From positions 1-64,000 of the forward strand of contig CAMASN010000007.1 of NCBI GenBank assembly GCA_945861025.1: a DNA stretch of 64,000 nucleotides, read 5' to 3'. Each line of letters opens with the position of its first letter. Position 1 is the stretch's first letter. Positions 8,988 through 19,479 of this stretch are shown one piece after another. A program made the translations under genes and the position numbers. This DNA is from Ferrithrix thermotolerans DSM 19514 (GTDB taxonomy: Bacteria; Actinomycetota; Acidimicrobiia; Acidimicrobiales; Ilumatobacteraceae). The notes under the pieces were generated by a model. The model was not told where the DNA came from. It saw only the letters and a list, made by a program, of their open reading frames with translations, and searched no databases.

Positions 8988-9664
8988 TTGCAACACTTCG
9001 TGACCCTCGACTCAGGCCGATGATATCTGCATGCGTCACCTTGGGGCTCGCCGTCGGTGTGTACGCCATCTCGTTTGGTGTGGCCGCGGTTTCGGCTGGG
9101 GCATCCACCGCGCAGGCCTGCGCGATGTCGCTGCTTGTGTTCACCGGCGCATCGCAGTTCAGCGCGGTGTCGGTCATCGCCGGTGGCGGCACTATCGGTT
9201 CGGCGCTCAGCGGCGCGCTGCTGTTGTCGGCGCGCAACGGAGTCTTTGGCTTGGCGAACTCGCGTCGTCTTACGGGCCGCCTGCCAACGCGGCTCATCGC
9301 CGCGCAGCTCACCATCGACGAATCAACAGCGATGTGCGCTGCCCAAGATGACCCCGTCGCGCAGCGTGCGGCGTTTTGGATTACCGGCGGCTCGGTCTAC
9401 GTGTTCTGGAACATCGGCACGCTCATCGGCGCAGTCGCGGGTGGGGCTATCAACCCCAAAACATTTGGACTCGATGTAGCCATTCCGGCAGCGTTCGTTG
9501 CGATGATCTGGCCTCAGCTGCGCACCTCGCGCGGTCGCATGGCGGTATTGCTTGGCGGCGGCATCTGCTTGCTCAGCATTCCGGTATTGCCAATCGGCCT
9601 ACCGATCTTGGCGGCATCGTTGGCGATCCTGCTTGGCATCCGTCGCCACGAGGTTGCGTCGTGA
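8984..9664 (+). CDS. azlC: AzlC-like branched-chain amino acid exporter, large subunit
   Basis: A 226-residue membrane protein of the AzlC (LIV-E) family, which with AzlD exports branched-chain amino acids. The family signature GVYAISFGVAAVSAGASTAQACAMS runs into LLVFTGASQFSAV, and LLLSARNGVFGL follows. About seven membrane helices are visible. The ATG overlaps the glgB stop (ATGA) and the stop overlaps azlD (GTGA), so glgB-azlC-azlD form one coupled unit. Pairing glycogen branching with amino acid export is unusual, but the window is rich in leucine and isoleucine biosynthesis genes. Confidence 0.9.
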   Translation: MIATLRDPRLRPMISACVTLGLAVGVYAISFGVAAVSAGASTAQACAMSLLVFTGASQFSAVSVIAGGGTIGSALSGALLLSARNGVFGLANSRRLTGRLPTRLIAAQLTIDESTAMCAAQDDPVAQRAAFWITGGSVYVFWNIGTLIGAVAGGAINPKTFGLDVAIPAAFVAMIWPQLRTSRGRMAVLLGGGICLLSIPVLPIGLPILAASLAILLGIRRHEVAS

Positions 9665-9963
9665 CCTGGACATTGGTGTTCGCGCTAGCTGCGGGCGCGT
9701 ATGCCTTCAAGTTCCTCGGGCTGGTCGTGGTGGGCGACCGTGTGCTGCCTGCGGCGCTCGAGCGTTGCCTTGCCCTCATTCCGGCAGCGCTCATCGCCGC
9801 GCTCATCGTGAAAGACACGCTCTCAGTGGGTCATCACTTGGTTGTCGATGCGCGTGCAGCAGGCGTAGGTGCTGCGATTGTCGCAGCGTGGCGCAAGGCG
9901 CCGGTGCTTGCGGTCATCATCATCGGGGCTTCGGTGACGGCGCTCTTGCGAGCGGTGTCGTAG
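9661..9963 (+). CDS. azlD: AzlD-like branched-chain amino acid exporter, small subunit
   Basis: A 100-residue protein with about four hydrophobic helices and the AzlD pattern (RVLPAALERCLALIPAALIAALIV then GVGAAIVAAWRKAPVLAVIIIG). AzlD is the small partner of AzlC. GTG 9661 overlaps the azlC stop by GTGA and gives the usual family length. Nothing obvious terminates transcription before the convergent SRPBCC gene 20 nt later. Confidence 0.88.
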   Translation: MTWTLVFALAAGAYAFKFLGLVVVGDRVLPAALERCLALIPAALIAALIVKDTLSVGHHLVVDARAAGVGAAIVAAWRKAPVLAVIIIGASVTALLRAVS

Positions 9964-9983
9964 CGCCGAGGTGAAGGCACCGA

Positions 9984-10427
9984 TCAGCCCTCGACGAGTT
10001 GCTTGAGGCCGCGCAGGTTGCGGCGCCAAATGGGTTTCATCACCAAGCTGCCGCCGATGCTTGAGCCCAGCGAACCGCCGAGCCACCACGGAAACTTGAG
10101 CGTCTCAATCCACGCAAATCGTGTGCGAGTGCCGTTGTCGATGGCCGTGAGGGTGAAAACTCCGCTGCCAGTAACTATGCCGGTGTGGCGCACGCCCATG
10201 GTCGCGCCGGGCTCCCACTCGGTGATTTCCATTCGGTCGACAAGCTTGATCGGCCCCACCTTGGTGTCGCACAAGAAGCTGGTCCCGACGCCTCGTGTCT
10301 GATCGGTCTCGAAGTGGATGGCGACGGCGTCGTGCATCCAGTCGACGTGGTTCTCGATCGGCTCGACAACCTGCCACACACGGTCAGGACTTGCATCGAT
10401 GTCGATGCTGACTTCAATACGGCTCAT
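9984..10427 (-). CDS. SRPBCC/START-fold polyketide cyclase-like protein
   Basis: A 147-residue protein with the SRPBCC fold: an N-terminal strand and helix IEVSIDIDASPDRVWQVVEP, beta strands through a central region, and a long C-terminal helix ending RRNLRGLKQLVEG. Family members bind hydrophobic ligands and act as lipid carriers or, more rarely, enzymes; no catalytic residues can be assigned. The ATG at 10427 is preferred over an upstream start because the fold begins immediately after it. It lies 7 nt after the galT stop on the same strand, so it is probably cotranscribed with galT. Confidence 0.8.
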   Translation of the reverse strand: MSRIEVSIDIDASPDRVWQVVEPIENHVDWMHDAVAIHFETDQTRGVGTSFLCDTKVGPIKLVDRMEITEWEPGATMGVRHTGIVTGSGVFTLTAIDNGTRTRFAWIETLKFPWWLGGSLGSSIGGSLVMKPIWRRNLRGLKQLVEG

Positions 10428-10434
10428 CGCAGAA

Positions 10435-11418
10435 TCAGAGTTTGATGGCGACGCGACGGAGTCGGTCGGCTGCATTTTCGGGTGGCACGATGTTGATCAA
10501 CACGCCAGTACCGCGCTCGAAACCGGCCGTGCTCACCAGCTTTGGCCAGAGGTGCACATGCCAGTGGTACTCGCCGGTGTGCTGATGCGGCGCAGTGTGG
10601 AACACGAGGTTGTAGGCAACATCGCCGAACGCATCGCGCAAGTTGATCAGCGCATCGCGAATGGCTCGGCCAACTGCGGCCAGCGACGTGTCGTTGGCAT
10701 CTTGCAGATGCAGATCGTGCTGGCGTGGGATGATGAGCATTTCGTAGGGACTGCCGCTCCAGTAGGGGCACAGGCACACGACGTCGTCGTTGGCGAACAC
10801 GATGCGCTTGCCATCGGTGAGTTCGGCCTCGATGGTTGCGCACAGAATGCAAGCGCTCTCGAATCGAGCGAAGGCACGCTCTTCTTCAAGGATCTCGCCC
10901 GGAACGAAAGGGAGTCCGAGCAATTGGCCGTGTGGGTGCGACAGTGAGGCGCCGGCTTCGCGGCCGTGGTTCACGATTGCTTGTGTGTAGCGAATATTGG
11001 GCGTTGAGGCGTGATCAATGAGTCGACGCTTCAGGGCCTGCATGGTCTCGGCGGCCTTGAGGTCGTCGCCCATGTGGATGCCGCCGTTGTGGTCGGGCGT
11101 GTATACAAAGATTTCGTGGATGCCGCTGGCTTCGGCCATCACGTGTACTGGGCCGAGGTGATGAACAGCAAATGGCTCTTCGCCATCGAAAGCGGGGAAC
11201 AAGTTAGGAATGACCCTGAGTTGCCAACTGCCGCCCTGATCGACCTGCTCGAGCGCTGGCAAGGTGGCTTCCTCGTTGCCGGGGCAGAACGGGCACGGCC
11301 GACTTGGATCGGCTTCGACCTCGGTGCTGCGCGGCGCAAAATCAGTAGGTCGCTCGGCACGGTCGGCCACGATAGTGACCCAGCGGCCGGTGAGAGGATT
11401 CAAACGCATCTGAGACAT
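10435..11418 (-). CDS. galT: Galactose-1-phosphate uridylyltransferase
   Basis: A 327-residue HIT-superfamily enzyme exchanging UMP between UDP-glucose and galactose 1-phosphate. Visible landmarks: MRLNPLTGRWV at the N-terminus, zinc-type CPFC, the catalytic SHPHGQ (His-Pro-His-Gln) and HWHVHLWPK near the C-terminus. The ATG at 11418 (MSQMRLNP) is chosen over upstream in-frame codons because family similarity starts there. Together with the nearby glycogen genes it connects galactose to glucose-phosphate metabolism. A relative with adenylyl rather than uridylyl specificity cannot be ruled out. Confidence 0.87.
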   Translation of the reverse strand: MSQMRLNPLTGRWVTIVADRAERPTDFAPRSTEVEADPSRPCPFCPGNEEATLPALEQVDQGGSWQLRVIPNLFPAFDGEEPFAVHHLGPVHVMAEASGIHEIFVYTPDHNGGIHMGDDLKAAETMQALKRRLIDHASTPNIRYTQAIVNHGREAGASLSHPHGQLLGLPFVPGEILEEERAFARFESACILCATIEAELTDGKRIVFANDDVVCLCPYWSGSPYEMLIIPRQHDLHLQDANDTSLAAVGRAIRDALINLRDAFGDVAYNLVFHTAPHQHTGEYHWHVHLWPKLVSTAGFERGTGVLINIVPPENAADRLRRVAIKL

Positions 11419-11510
11419 CTGTAACAAGAGGATACGACGATGCGCTGTGCAAGTGGCGTATTTGAACGAGTTTGTCACCAATGCGATGAAGGTCACACCT
11501 CGTTCAGGTG

Positions 11511-12260
11511 TCAGTTGGGTGCGTAGATGCTGACGTGGCGGGTGCTGTCGGGGGTGAATGCGTCTTTGGCGAAGGTCTGCCAACGGTGGCGACGACTCAA
11601 TCCGGCAGCGGCCGCCATGTCGTCGAGTTGCGACGGCGATGTGTAGCGAATGCTCCATGGGCGTAGGCGCACGCCGCCTGCTTCAGTGAACTCGACGAAC
11701 TGTCCCTCGGCCGATTGTTCGTCGCCGTCGTAACGGGCGACGCTGAGGACCACCCGGTCTCGGGTGAGCGACTTGACGTCTACCGAGTTGCCGGTACGCG
11801 GTGGGTCTTCGGGAACAAGGGCTTCGATGACGAAGCAACCGTTGGGGCTCAGTCGCTGAGCGACGGCCTGCATGCAGGCGCGCTGCAGTTGCTCGGAGCC
11901 AAGGTTGAAAAAGGTGTTGAACGCTATGAAGACCACGCCCAGGGGGCCTTCGGGTAACGAATCGATCATGTCGCCAAGCACCAGGAGAGGGGCGTGTTCA
12001 AAGTTTTTAGCGGCGAGCTTGTCGAGCATCGCCGCGCTCGAATCGACTCCGATGACAGCGGTGGGGTGCACCCGTTGCGCGAGCGGTATCGCAAGTCGCC
12101 CGGTTCCGACACCGAGCTCAACAATGGGCAGTGACCCGGCGTCTTGGGCAAGTTGCGCCAATGCTTCGACTGCAGCATCGACATCGCCGATGTCGCTATA
12201 CCAATCGTCGTACACGTCGGCGAATGCCTCGCCGTAGCTGGTGTTGTCGTAACCCTGCAT
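11511..12260 (-). CDS. Class I SAM-dependent methyltransferase
   Basis: A 249-residue Rossmann-fold methyltransferase. Motif I is IVELGVGTGRLAIPLAQ (residues about 46-62), followed by VIGVDSSAAML (acidic motif II) and VFIAFNTFFNL (motif IV). The N-terminus YGEAFADVYDDWY is common in small-molecule methyltransferases. A GAGGAACG ribosome site precedes the ATG. Substrate unknown. It is separated from galT by 92 nt of plain sequence and is divergent from the cysteine desulfurase gene across a palindromic repeat element. Confidence 0.85.
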   Translation of the reverse strand: MQGYDNTSYGEAFADVYDDWYSDIGDVDAAVEALAQLAQDAGSLPIVELGVGTGRLAIPLAQRVHPTAVIGVDSSAAMLDKLAAKNFEHAPLLVLGDMIDSLPEGPLGVVFIAFNTFFNLGSEQLQRACMQAVAQRLSPNGCFVIEALVPEDPPRTGNSVDVKSLTRDRVVLSVARYDGDEQSAEGQFVEFTEAGGVRLRPWSIRYTSPSQLDDMAAAAGLSRRHRWQTFAKDAFTPDSTRHVSIYAPN

Positions 12261-12309
12261 CGTTCCTCAGACCCGCTATCAGCCCCATTGCGAGCGTCTG
12301 TGCAAGCTA

Positions 12310-12445
12310 CCCGTTCACCCGCACCCGTCTCGCCCCGCACCCGTCCCGCCCGGCAATTTCCCGGTTTGTTGAAGACAACAGGTCAAACCCCAACCAAAAG
12401 TCTTCAACAAACTGGGGAGTGGGGGTGACGGTGGGGGTGACGATG
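12310..12445. repeat. Intergenic palindromic element, copy 1
   Basis: The core is a 13-bp inverted repeat, GTTTGTTGAAGAC at 12364-12376 and GTCTTCAACAAAC at 12400-12412, with a 23-nt A/C-rich centre. The left flank is C-rich with repeated CACCCGTC-like units and the right flank is G-rich with GTGGGGGTGACG-like units (12422-12443), so the flanks can also pair imperfectly. It lies between divergent genes, where a terminator is not expected. The same 13-bp arms recur at 35.66 kb. Confidence 0.8.
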
Positions 12446-12493
12446 CGCATGGACCACTCGTTGTGGGCAACCCGTACCTGTACCCTCATCACA

Positions 12494-13636
12494 GTGAACG
12501 AAGCCGCCACGCTCACCTATCTCGATCATGCCGCCACCACGCCGATGCGTGCCGAGGCGGTCGAGGCGATGCTGCCGTTCCTTACCGAGCGCTTTGCAAA
12601 CCCAAGTGGCTCCCATCGCTTCGCCCGCTCAGTGCGTCAGGCAGTTGATGAAGCCCGTGATGTGGTGGCCGATGTCATCGGTTGTCAGCCTGGCGAGGTT
12701 GTGTTTACGGGCTGCGGCACTGAGGCTGACAACGCTGCCATTGTCGGAGCGCAGGGCCGCCATGGTGGCTTGGGTGTGTGCGTCGCGACAGAGCATCACG
12801 CTGTGCTGCACGCCATCGAGCATGGTGGTGGTCGCGTCGTTGGCTCCGACTCATTGGGGCGTGTCGATCTCGATGCACTCATTGTTGCGCTCGACGATCA
12901 GGTCTCGATCGTGTCGGTCATGACCGTGAACAACGAGGTGGGTTCGATCAATCCCATGGCCGACGTTTCGGCCGCTGTGCGTCAGCATGCGCCACGCGCG
13001 TTGCTGCACACAGATGCCGTGCAGGCGCCATCGTGGCTCGATCTCCGCGAGGTCTTCCCGCACGTAGATCTGCTGGCGCTATCGGCGCACAAGTTCGGCG
13101 GGCCAAAGGGAGTGGGCGTGTTGGCGCTACGCCAAGGCACCGTGCTCGCGCCGCTGTTGCAAGGTGGCGGCCAAGAGCGCGACCGCCGCAGTGGTACGCA
13201 CAACGTGGCGGGCATCGTTGCGATGGCCGAAGCGTTGCGTCTCACCGACCTTGAGCGTTCAGCCGAGGTCGAGCGCCTCGGCGCCTTACGCAACCGACTC
13301 GTCGACACCCTGCTTGCCGAGTTGCCCGATGTAATCGAGACGGTGCCTCGTGACGCCAAGGTGGCTGGGTCGGCGCACATCTGCATCGCCGGTATCGAGA
13401 GCGAAGCGCTGCTGTATCTGCTCGACGAAGAAAGCATCTGCGCGTCGGCGGCTTCGGCGTGTGCCAGCGGCGCGATGGAGCCGTCTCACGTACTCGCAGC
13501 GATGGGCGTAGAGCGCCGCTACTCGTTGGGCGCGTTGCGATTGAGTCTTGGTCACACCACTACATCGGACGACATCGATCGAGTCATCAGCGTATTGGTA
13601 CCAGCGGTGCGTCGACTTCGGGGGGCAACGAAATGA
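12494..13636 (+). CDS. iscS: Cysteine desulfurase (IscS/NifS-like)
   Basis: A 380-residue class V PLP enzyme releasing sulfur from cysteine. The N-terminus YLDHAATTPMRAEAVEAM is typical. The PLP-lysine is in ALSAHKFGGPKGVGVL, and the sulfur-accepting cysteine lies in SICASAASACASG. GTG 12494 is chosen: TACCCT ends 7 nt upstream (leaderless) and similarity starts just after. The stop overlaps mnmA (ATGA), so it most likely feeds sulfur to MnmA for tRNA 2-thiouridine, and perhaps to Fe-S assembly. The same pair is adjacent in Mycobacterium. Confidence 0.92.
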   Translation: MNEAATLTYLDHAATTPMRAEAVEAMLPFLTERFANPSGSHRFARSVRQAVDEARDVVADVIGCQPGEVVFTGCGTEADNAAIVGAQGRHGGLGVCVATEHHAVLHAIEHGGGRVVGSDSLGRVDLDALIVALDDQVSIVSVMTVNNEVGSINPMADVSAAVRQHAPRALLHTDAVQAPSWLDLREVFPHVDLLALSAHKFGGPKGVGVLALRQGTVLAPLLQGGGQERDRRSGTHNVAGIVAMAEALRLTDLERSAEVERLGALRNRLVDTLLAELPDVIETVPRDAKVAGSAHICIAGIESEALLYLLDEESICASAASACASGAMEPSHVLAAMGVERRYSLGALRLSLGHTTTSDDIDRVISVLVPAVRRLRGATK

Positions 13637-14709
13637 AGGTCATGATCGCAATGAGCGGTGGCGTCGATTCGTCGGTTGCTGCTGCGCTGTTAGTTGAGCA
13701 AGGTCACGAGGTCGTAGGCGTCACGATGCGACTGTGGGGCGGCGAAAGCGACACCGGTTGTTGCAGTGTGTCCGATGTCGACGACGCGCGTCGCGTGGCG
13801 CAGCAACTCGGCATCGACCATCTCGTGTTCAACTTCACCGAAGACTTCAACGAGCATGTGGTGGCTCCCTATGTGCAGGCGCACACCGAGGGCATCACGC
13901 CGAACCCGTGCATCGAGTGCAACCGCCACGTGAAGTTTGCTCGGCTCAGCGAGCGCGCCACGTTGCTTGGTTTCGATGCGGTTGCCACGGGGCATCATGC
14001 TCGGGTCACTGCGTCCTCGGACTCAACGCTGGGCGAACTCGAACTCGAACTCGAACGTGGCGCTGATCGAGCCAAAGACCAGAGCTACGTAGTGCACATG
14101 ATCGATCAGGACGAACTGGCGCGCACGATGTTTCCTGTCGGTGGCATGACCAAGACCGAGGTGCGCGCCCACGCTGCGCGGCTCGGCCTGCGCACTGCTA
14201 CCAAGCCCGATAGTCAAGACGTGTGTTTCATCACCAGCACGGGTGGTCGCACCACGTTTTTGGGCACTCGCATTCCATTTCGCTCGGCCACTGTGGTCGA
14301 TACAGCGGGCGTCGTCGTTGGCGAGGTGCCGGCCGTAGAGATGGTCACGCTTGGACAACGCCGAGGCCTCGGTCTCGCCGGTGGGGGACCCAAGCGGTTT
14401 GTGGTTGACATCGACATCGAGAAGTCGGTGGTCACTATCGGCGACGAATCCGATCTGCTCACGGCCGGACACACTGTTCGCAACATGACCTGGGTTCGTT
14501 CGCCCGAGTTCGTTGCGGGGTTCGACACTGTGCTGCTGCAGTGCAGTGCCCACGGCACCCCGCAGCCGGCCACTGTTTCGATCAGCGACGATGGCCTCAC
14601 GGCCGAGGTGCGCTGGACACAACCGCAGCGACGAATTTCGGCGGGTCAGAGCATGGTGCTCTACGACCCAACCGACCGATTCGTTCTCGGGGGCGGCATC
14701 TGCGTGTAG
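13633..14709 (+). CDS. mnmA: tRNA-specific 2-thiouridylase
   Basis: A 358-residue enzyme adding sulfur to U34 of Lys, Glu and Gln tRNAs. The PP-loop AMSGGVDSS is at residues about 5-13, the first catalytic cysteine in NPCIECN, the second in QDVCFI, and GHHAR is conserved. It overlaps the cysteine desulfurase stop. Before the conserved KDQSY, three GAACTC hexamers (14035-14056) encode a Glu-Leu repeat that lengthens a loop compared with what I expect for the family. Confidence 0.95.
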   Translation: MKVMIAMSGGVDSSVAAALLVEQGHEVVGVTMRLWGGESDTGCCSVSDVDDARRVAQQLGIDHLVFNFTEDFNEHVVAPYVQAHTEGITPNPCIECNRHVKFARLSERATLLGFDAVATGHHARVTASSDSTLGELELELERGADRAKDQSYVVHMIDQDELARTMFPVGGMTKTEVRAHAARLGLRTATKPDSQDVCFITSTGGRTTFLGTRIPFRSATVVDTAGVVVGEVPAVEMVTLGQRRGLGLAGGGPKRFVVDIDIEKSVVTIGDESDLLTAGHTVRNMTWVRSPEFVAGFDTVLLQCSAHGTPQPATVSISDDGLTAEVRWTQPQRRISAGQSMVLYDPTDRFVLGGGICV

Positions 14710-14715
14710 CGGTGT

Positions 14716-15591
14716 TTAGCCAACAGGTATGCGCCGCGCTGCGGCCGCCTGCAACGCTTTTCCGGGTCGTGTTGGACTCACGAGAATGCTCAACACATGC
14801 AAGGCAGTTCCGGTTGGGTTGTCGCGGGTGCCGGTCTTGACGATGGTGTCCATCTGGTGCAACACGATCTCGACCGCTACACCCGCTGTGCCGCCGGTGA
14901 GATCGGCCGCTTCGGTGCCGGCGGGCGCAAGGCGCACCGCGGCGAGTTGAGTCAAACGAAACAGGGTGTTCTCGCTGAGCATCATCGGGTCGTGCACGAC
15001 CAAACCAACGGGAACGACAACTAACCACCTTCGCGCCAACTGGTGAAATCGTGGAGCCACGAGTCGTGATGCTGCCAACGCTATGGCGAGCAGCACGGCG
15101 CCAACAATCCAGATTCGGTTCGCCAGCAACACGATGGCGCTGAAGGCCGCAGCGGCGGTAACCAACCACGACACAACCATTGGGATGAGCAATGGCACCG
15201 GAGGCTTCAGCGGGAATCGTTGTTCGGCGCCGTACGCAGACCCTTGGGCAAACGCCACGCCGGTTTCTCCGCTGAACCACACCAGCAGCGCAATGACAGC
15301 GGCGCCGGCGGCTGCGGTGAGCCACGCAGCGGTGACGCCAACCGAGGCGCACACCCCGACGGCGATGAGTTGTAGCGGCACCATCATGCGCGCCGCAGTG
15401 AGGCTGACAGTGCTGGGCACAAGCGCAGCGAGCAACACAGTGGCCCACGCAGCCCATGCAGCGACGACGACGAGCATGCGCCCGCTGGGCTCAAGGTACT
15501 CGGTGGCTTGAGTGAGCAACGGTACAAATGCGAGCGGTTGCAGCAACCAGAGTGCGCGAACCAACCACAAGACGGTGACGTTTCTACGCAT
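14716..15591 (-). CDS. Conserved multi-pass membrane protein, unknown
   Basis: About 291 residues with six or seven hydrophobic segments in the N-terminal two thirds (first at VLWLVRALWLLQPLAFVPLL) and a soluble C-terminal third containing RRWLVVVPVGLVVHDPMMLSE. I have the impression of an actinobacterial family with this VVHDP segment but know no function. The start is the ATG at 15591; a GTG one codon earlier is equally possible. It converges on mnmA with 6 nt between stop codons. Confidence 0.75.
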   Translation of the reverse strand: MRRNVTVLWLVRALWLLQPLAFVPLLTQATEYLEPSGRMLVVVAAWAAWATVLLAALVPSTVSLTAARMMVPLQLIAVGVCASVGVTAAWLTAAAGAAVIALLVWFSGETGVAFAQGSAYGAEQRFPLKPPVPLLIPMVVSWLVTAAAAFSAIVLLANRIWIVGAVLLAIALAASRLVAPRFHQLARRWLVVVPVGLVVHDPMMLSENTLFRLTQLAAVRLAPAGTEAADLTGGTAGVAVEIVLHQMDTIVKTGTRDNPTGTALHVLSILVSPTRPGKALQAAAARRIPVG

Positions 15592-15594
15592 CAC

Positions 15595-15780
15595 GACGGA
15601 TTAGCACAGAGAGAGGCGATTCGTCGATACAGCGAAGTTTGCATAGTGATGGTTCGACTCGTCATCGTTGAGGAACACTTTGAGTAGGAAGGGTTCGGCC
15701 TTACCTAGCGCCGCTGTGCCACGATAACTGCTAAGTCCTGCTCCATCTAGGACAAACACTTCCCGCGGAAAGGAGAAGCG
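15595..15780. other. Divergent intergenic region upstream of MetE-like gene
   Basis: This region has lower GC than its neighbours. It holds a short inverted repeat, GTCCT (15735-15739) and AGGAC (15749-15753), and a strong Shine-Dalgarno GGAAAGGAG just before the MetE-like ATG. GATAAC at 15723-15728 is a possible -10 element for the plus strand. I see no riboswitch fold or tRNA. Confidence 0.4.
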
Positions 15781-16836
15781 ATGCCAACTGAAACTGCACG
15801 TCGCCATCTTTCTGCTCCGGGTGGCGCCCCGAGTCGTCAGTCGAGTCGGGTGCACGGCGGCATGTCGATGGCTGTCGGCAGCTTGCCGCATCGGTCTGTT
15901 GCGGCCGCGGTAGCGCTCAGCATGTCGTCCACCGACATCGTCACCATCCCAAGTTTGCCCAAGCGTTCACCTGCCGAAAGCATGATCGCCCAGGCGTTGG
16001 TCGGACTCAATGGCGTCACGGTTGGCCAATATGGTTCGCTCGCTATCGATCTCGCTCGCATCGATCCGCTCGCTGCGGTGACCACCGATCTCGAACACGA
16101 TGCGTTCGCCGGTTTCCGCGGCTTTCTCGCCGCCGCTGGCGATCTCGTTGGGCCGGTGAAATGGCAATTCGTTGGCCCCGTCACTCTTGGGTTGGCACTG
16201 CAACGAGCCGGCGTTCCTGCGAGCACAGCGTTCGACGTTGCCGTCCGCGCCGTGCGCGCGCACACCCAACATCTGCTCGATCTTGTTGCCGAGGCATTAC
16301 CCAATTGCGACCAGATCGTTGTGCTCGACGAACCCGAGTTCAGTGCTGTCATGGAACCCGGCTTCGTCTTGGCCCCCGATGTTGCCGTCGACCTGCTCTC
16401 GGGAGCGCTCGCAGTCATCGAATCCGCAGCTGTGGCCGGTGTGCACTGCTGTTCCGAAGCCGATCTGTCATCGCTCATCGCTGCTGGCCCGCGGTTGCTG
16501 TCGTTGCCGGCGCATACCTCGATGGTCGAGAGCGCGGGTTATCTGCAGCGCTTTCTCGAAAGCGGCGGATGGATTGCTTGGGGCGCTGTTGCCACCAGCG
16601 GTCCGGTGCCGCACTCTGCCGAACGACCATGGAAGCAATTGTGTGCGCTGTGGTGCCAACTCGTCGAACGCGGTTGCGATCCGGCGTTGCTGCGCCAGCA
16701 AAGCCTGATTACCCCCGAGTGCGGTCTCGGCACGCATAGCACCGATCTGGCCGAGCGGGTCTTGCTCATCAACGCCGAACTGTCGCGGCGAGTGCGTGAC
16801 CAAGCATCGGCCACGCGTTTTGCGTTTGGCGCGTAA
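15781..16836 (+). CDS. MetE-like (cobalamin-independent methionine synthase C-terminal domain) protein
   Basis: A 351-residue protein resembling only the C-terminal barrel of MetE. Candidate zinc ligands are His and Cys in GVHCCSEAD (H-x-C, as in MetE) and Cys in TPECGLGT (MetE has PDCGLKT). DEPEFSAVM also matches MetE-like spacing. The length equals the MetE catalytic half without the N-terminal domain. The position between mnmA and ligA matches mycobacterial Rv3015c. A glutamate ligand corresponding to MetE's fourth zinc ligand is not obvious. It may be an archaeal-type corrinoid/folate-independent methyltransferase or a sulfur-transfer protein; function is open. Confidence 0.8.
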   Translation: MPTETARRHLSAPGGAPSRQSSRVHGGMSMAVGSLPHRSVAAAVALSMSSTDIVTIPSLPKRSPAESMIAQALVGLNGVTVGQYGSLAIDLARIDPLAAVTTDLEHDAFAGFRGFLAAAGDLVGPVKWQFVGPVTLGLALQRAGVPASTAFDVAVRAVRAHTQHLLDLVAEALPNCDQIVVLDEPEFSAVMEPGFVLAPDVAVDLLSGALAVIESAAVAGVHCCSEADLSSLIAAGPRLLSLPAHTSMVESAGYLQRFLESGGWIAWGAVATSGPVPHSAERPWKQLCALWCQLVERGCDPALLRQQSLITPECGLGTHSTDLAERVLLINAELSRRVRDQASATRFAFGA

Positions 16837-16850
16837 CACCCCTTCTGTAG

Positions 16851-19390
<2,540 letters not shown>

Positions 19391-19479
19391 GCAGCGATTG
19401 ACACCCTCGGCAGCCATAACTGTGAGTTGTGGAGGTTCGCGTTCCGCTCGGCGACGAGAGCCGCTAGGGTTTTTTGACC

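Noticed and set aside
15645-15670. GGTTCGACTC, similar to a tRNA T-loop
   Set aside because: No complementary acceptor, D or anticodon stems can be drawn around it on either strand.
15601-15891. Minus-strand open frame of 96 codons opposite the MetE-like gene start
   Set aside because: It overlaps the well-supported ribosome site and start of the MetE-like gene and has no start signal of its own. Part of its sequence looks protein-like, so a degraded gene is possible but unsupported.
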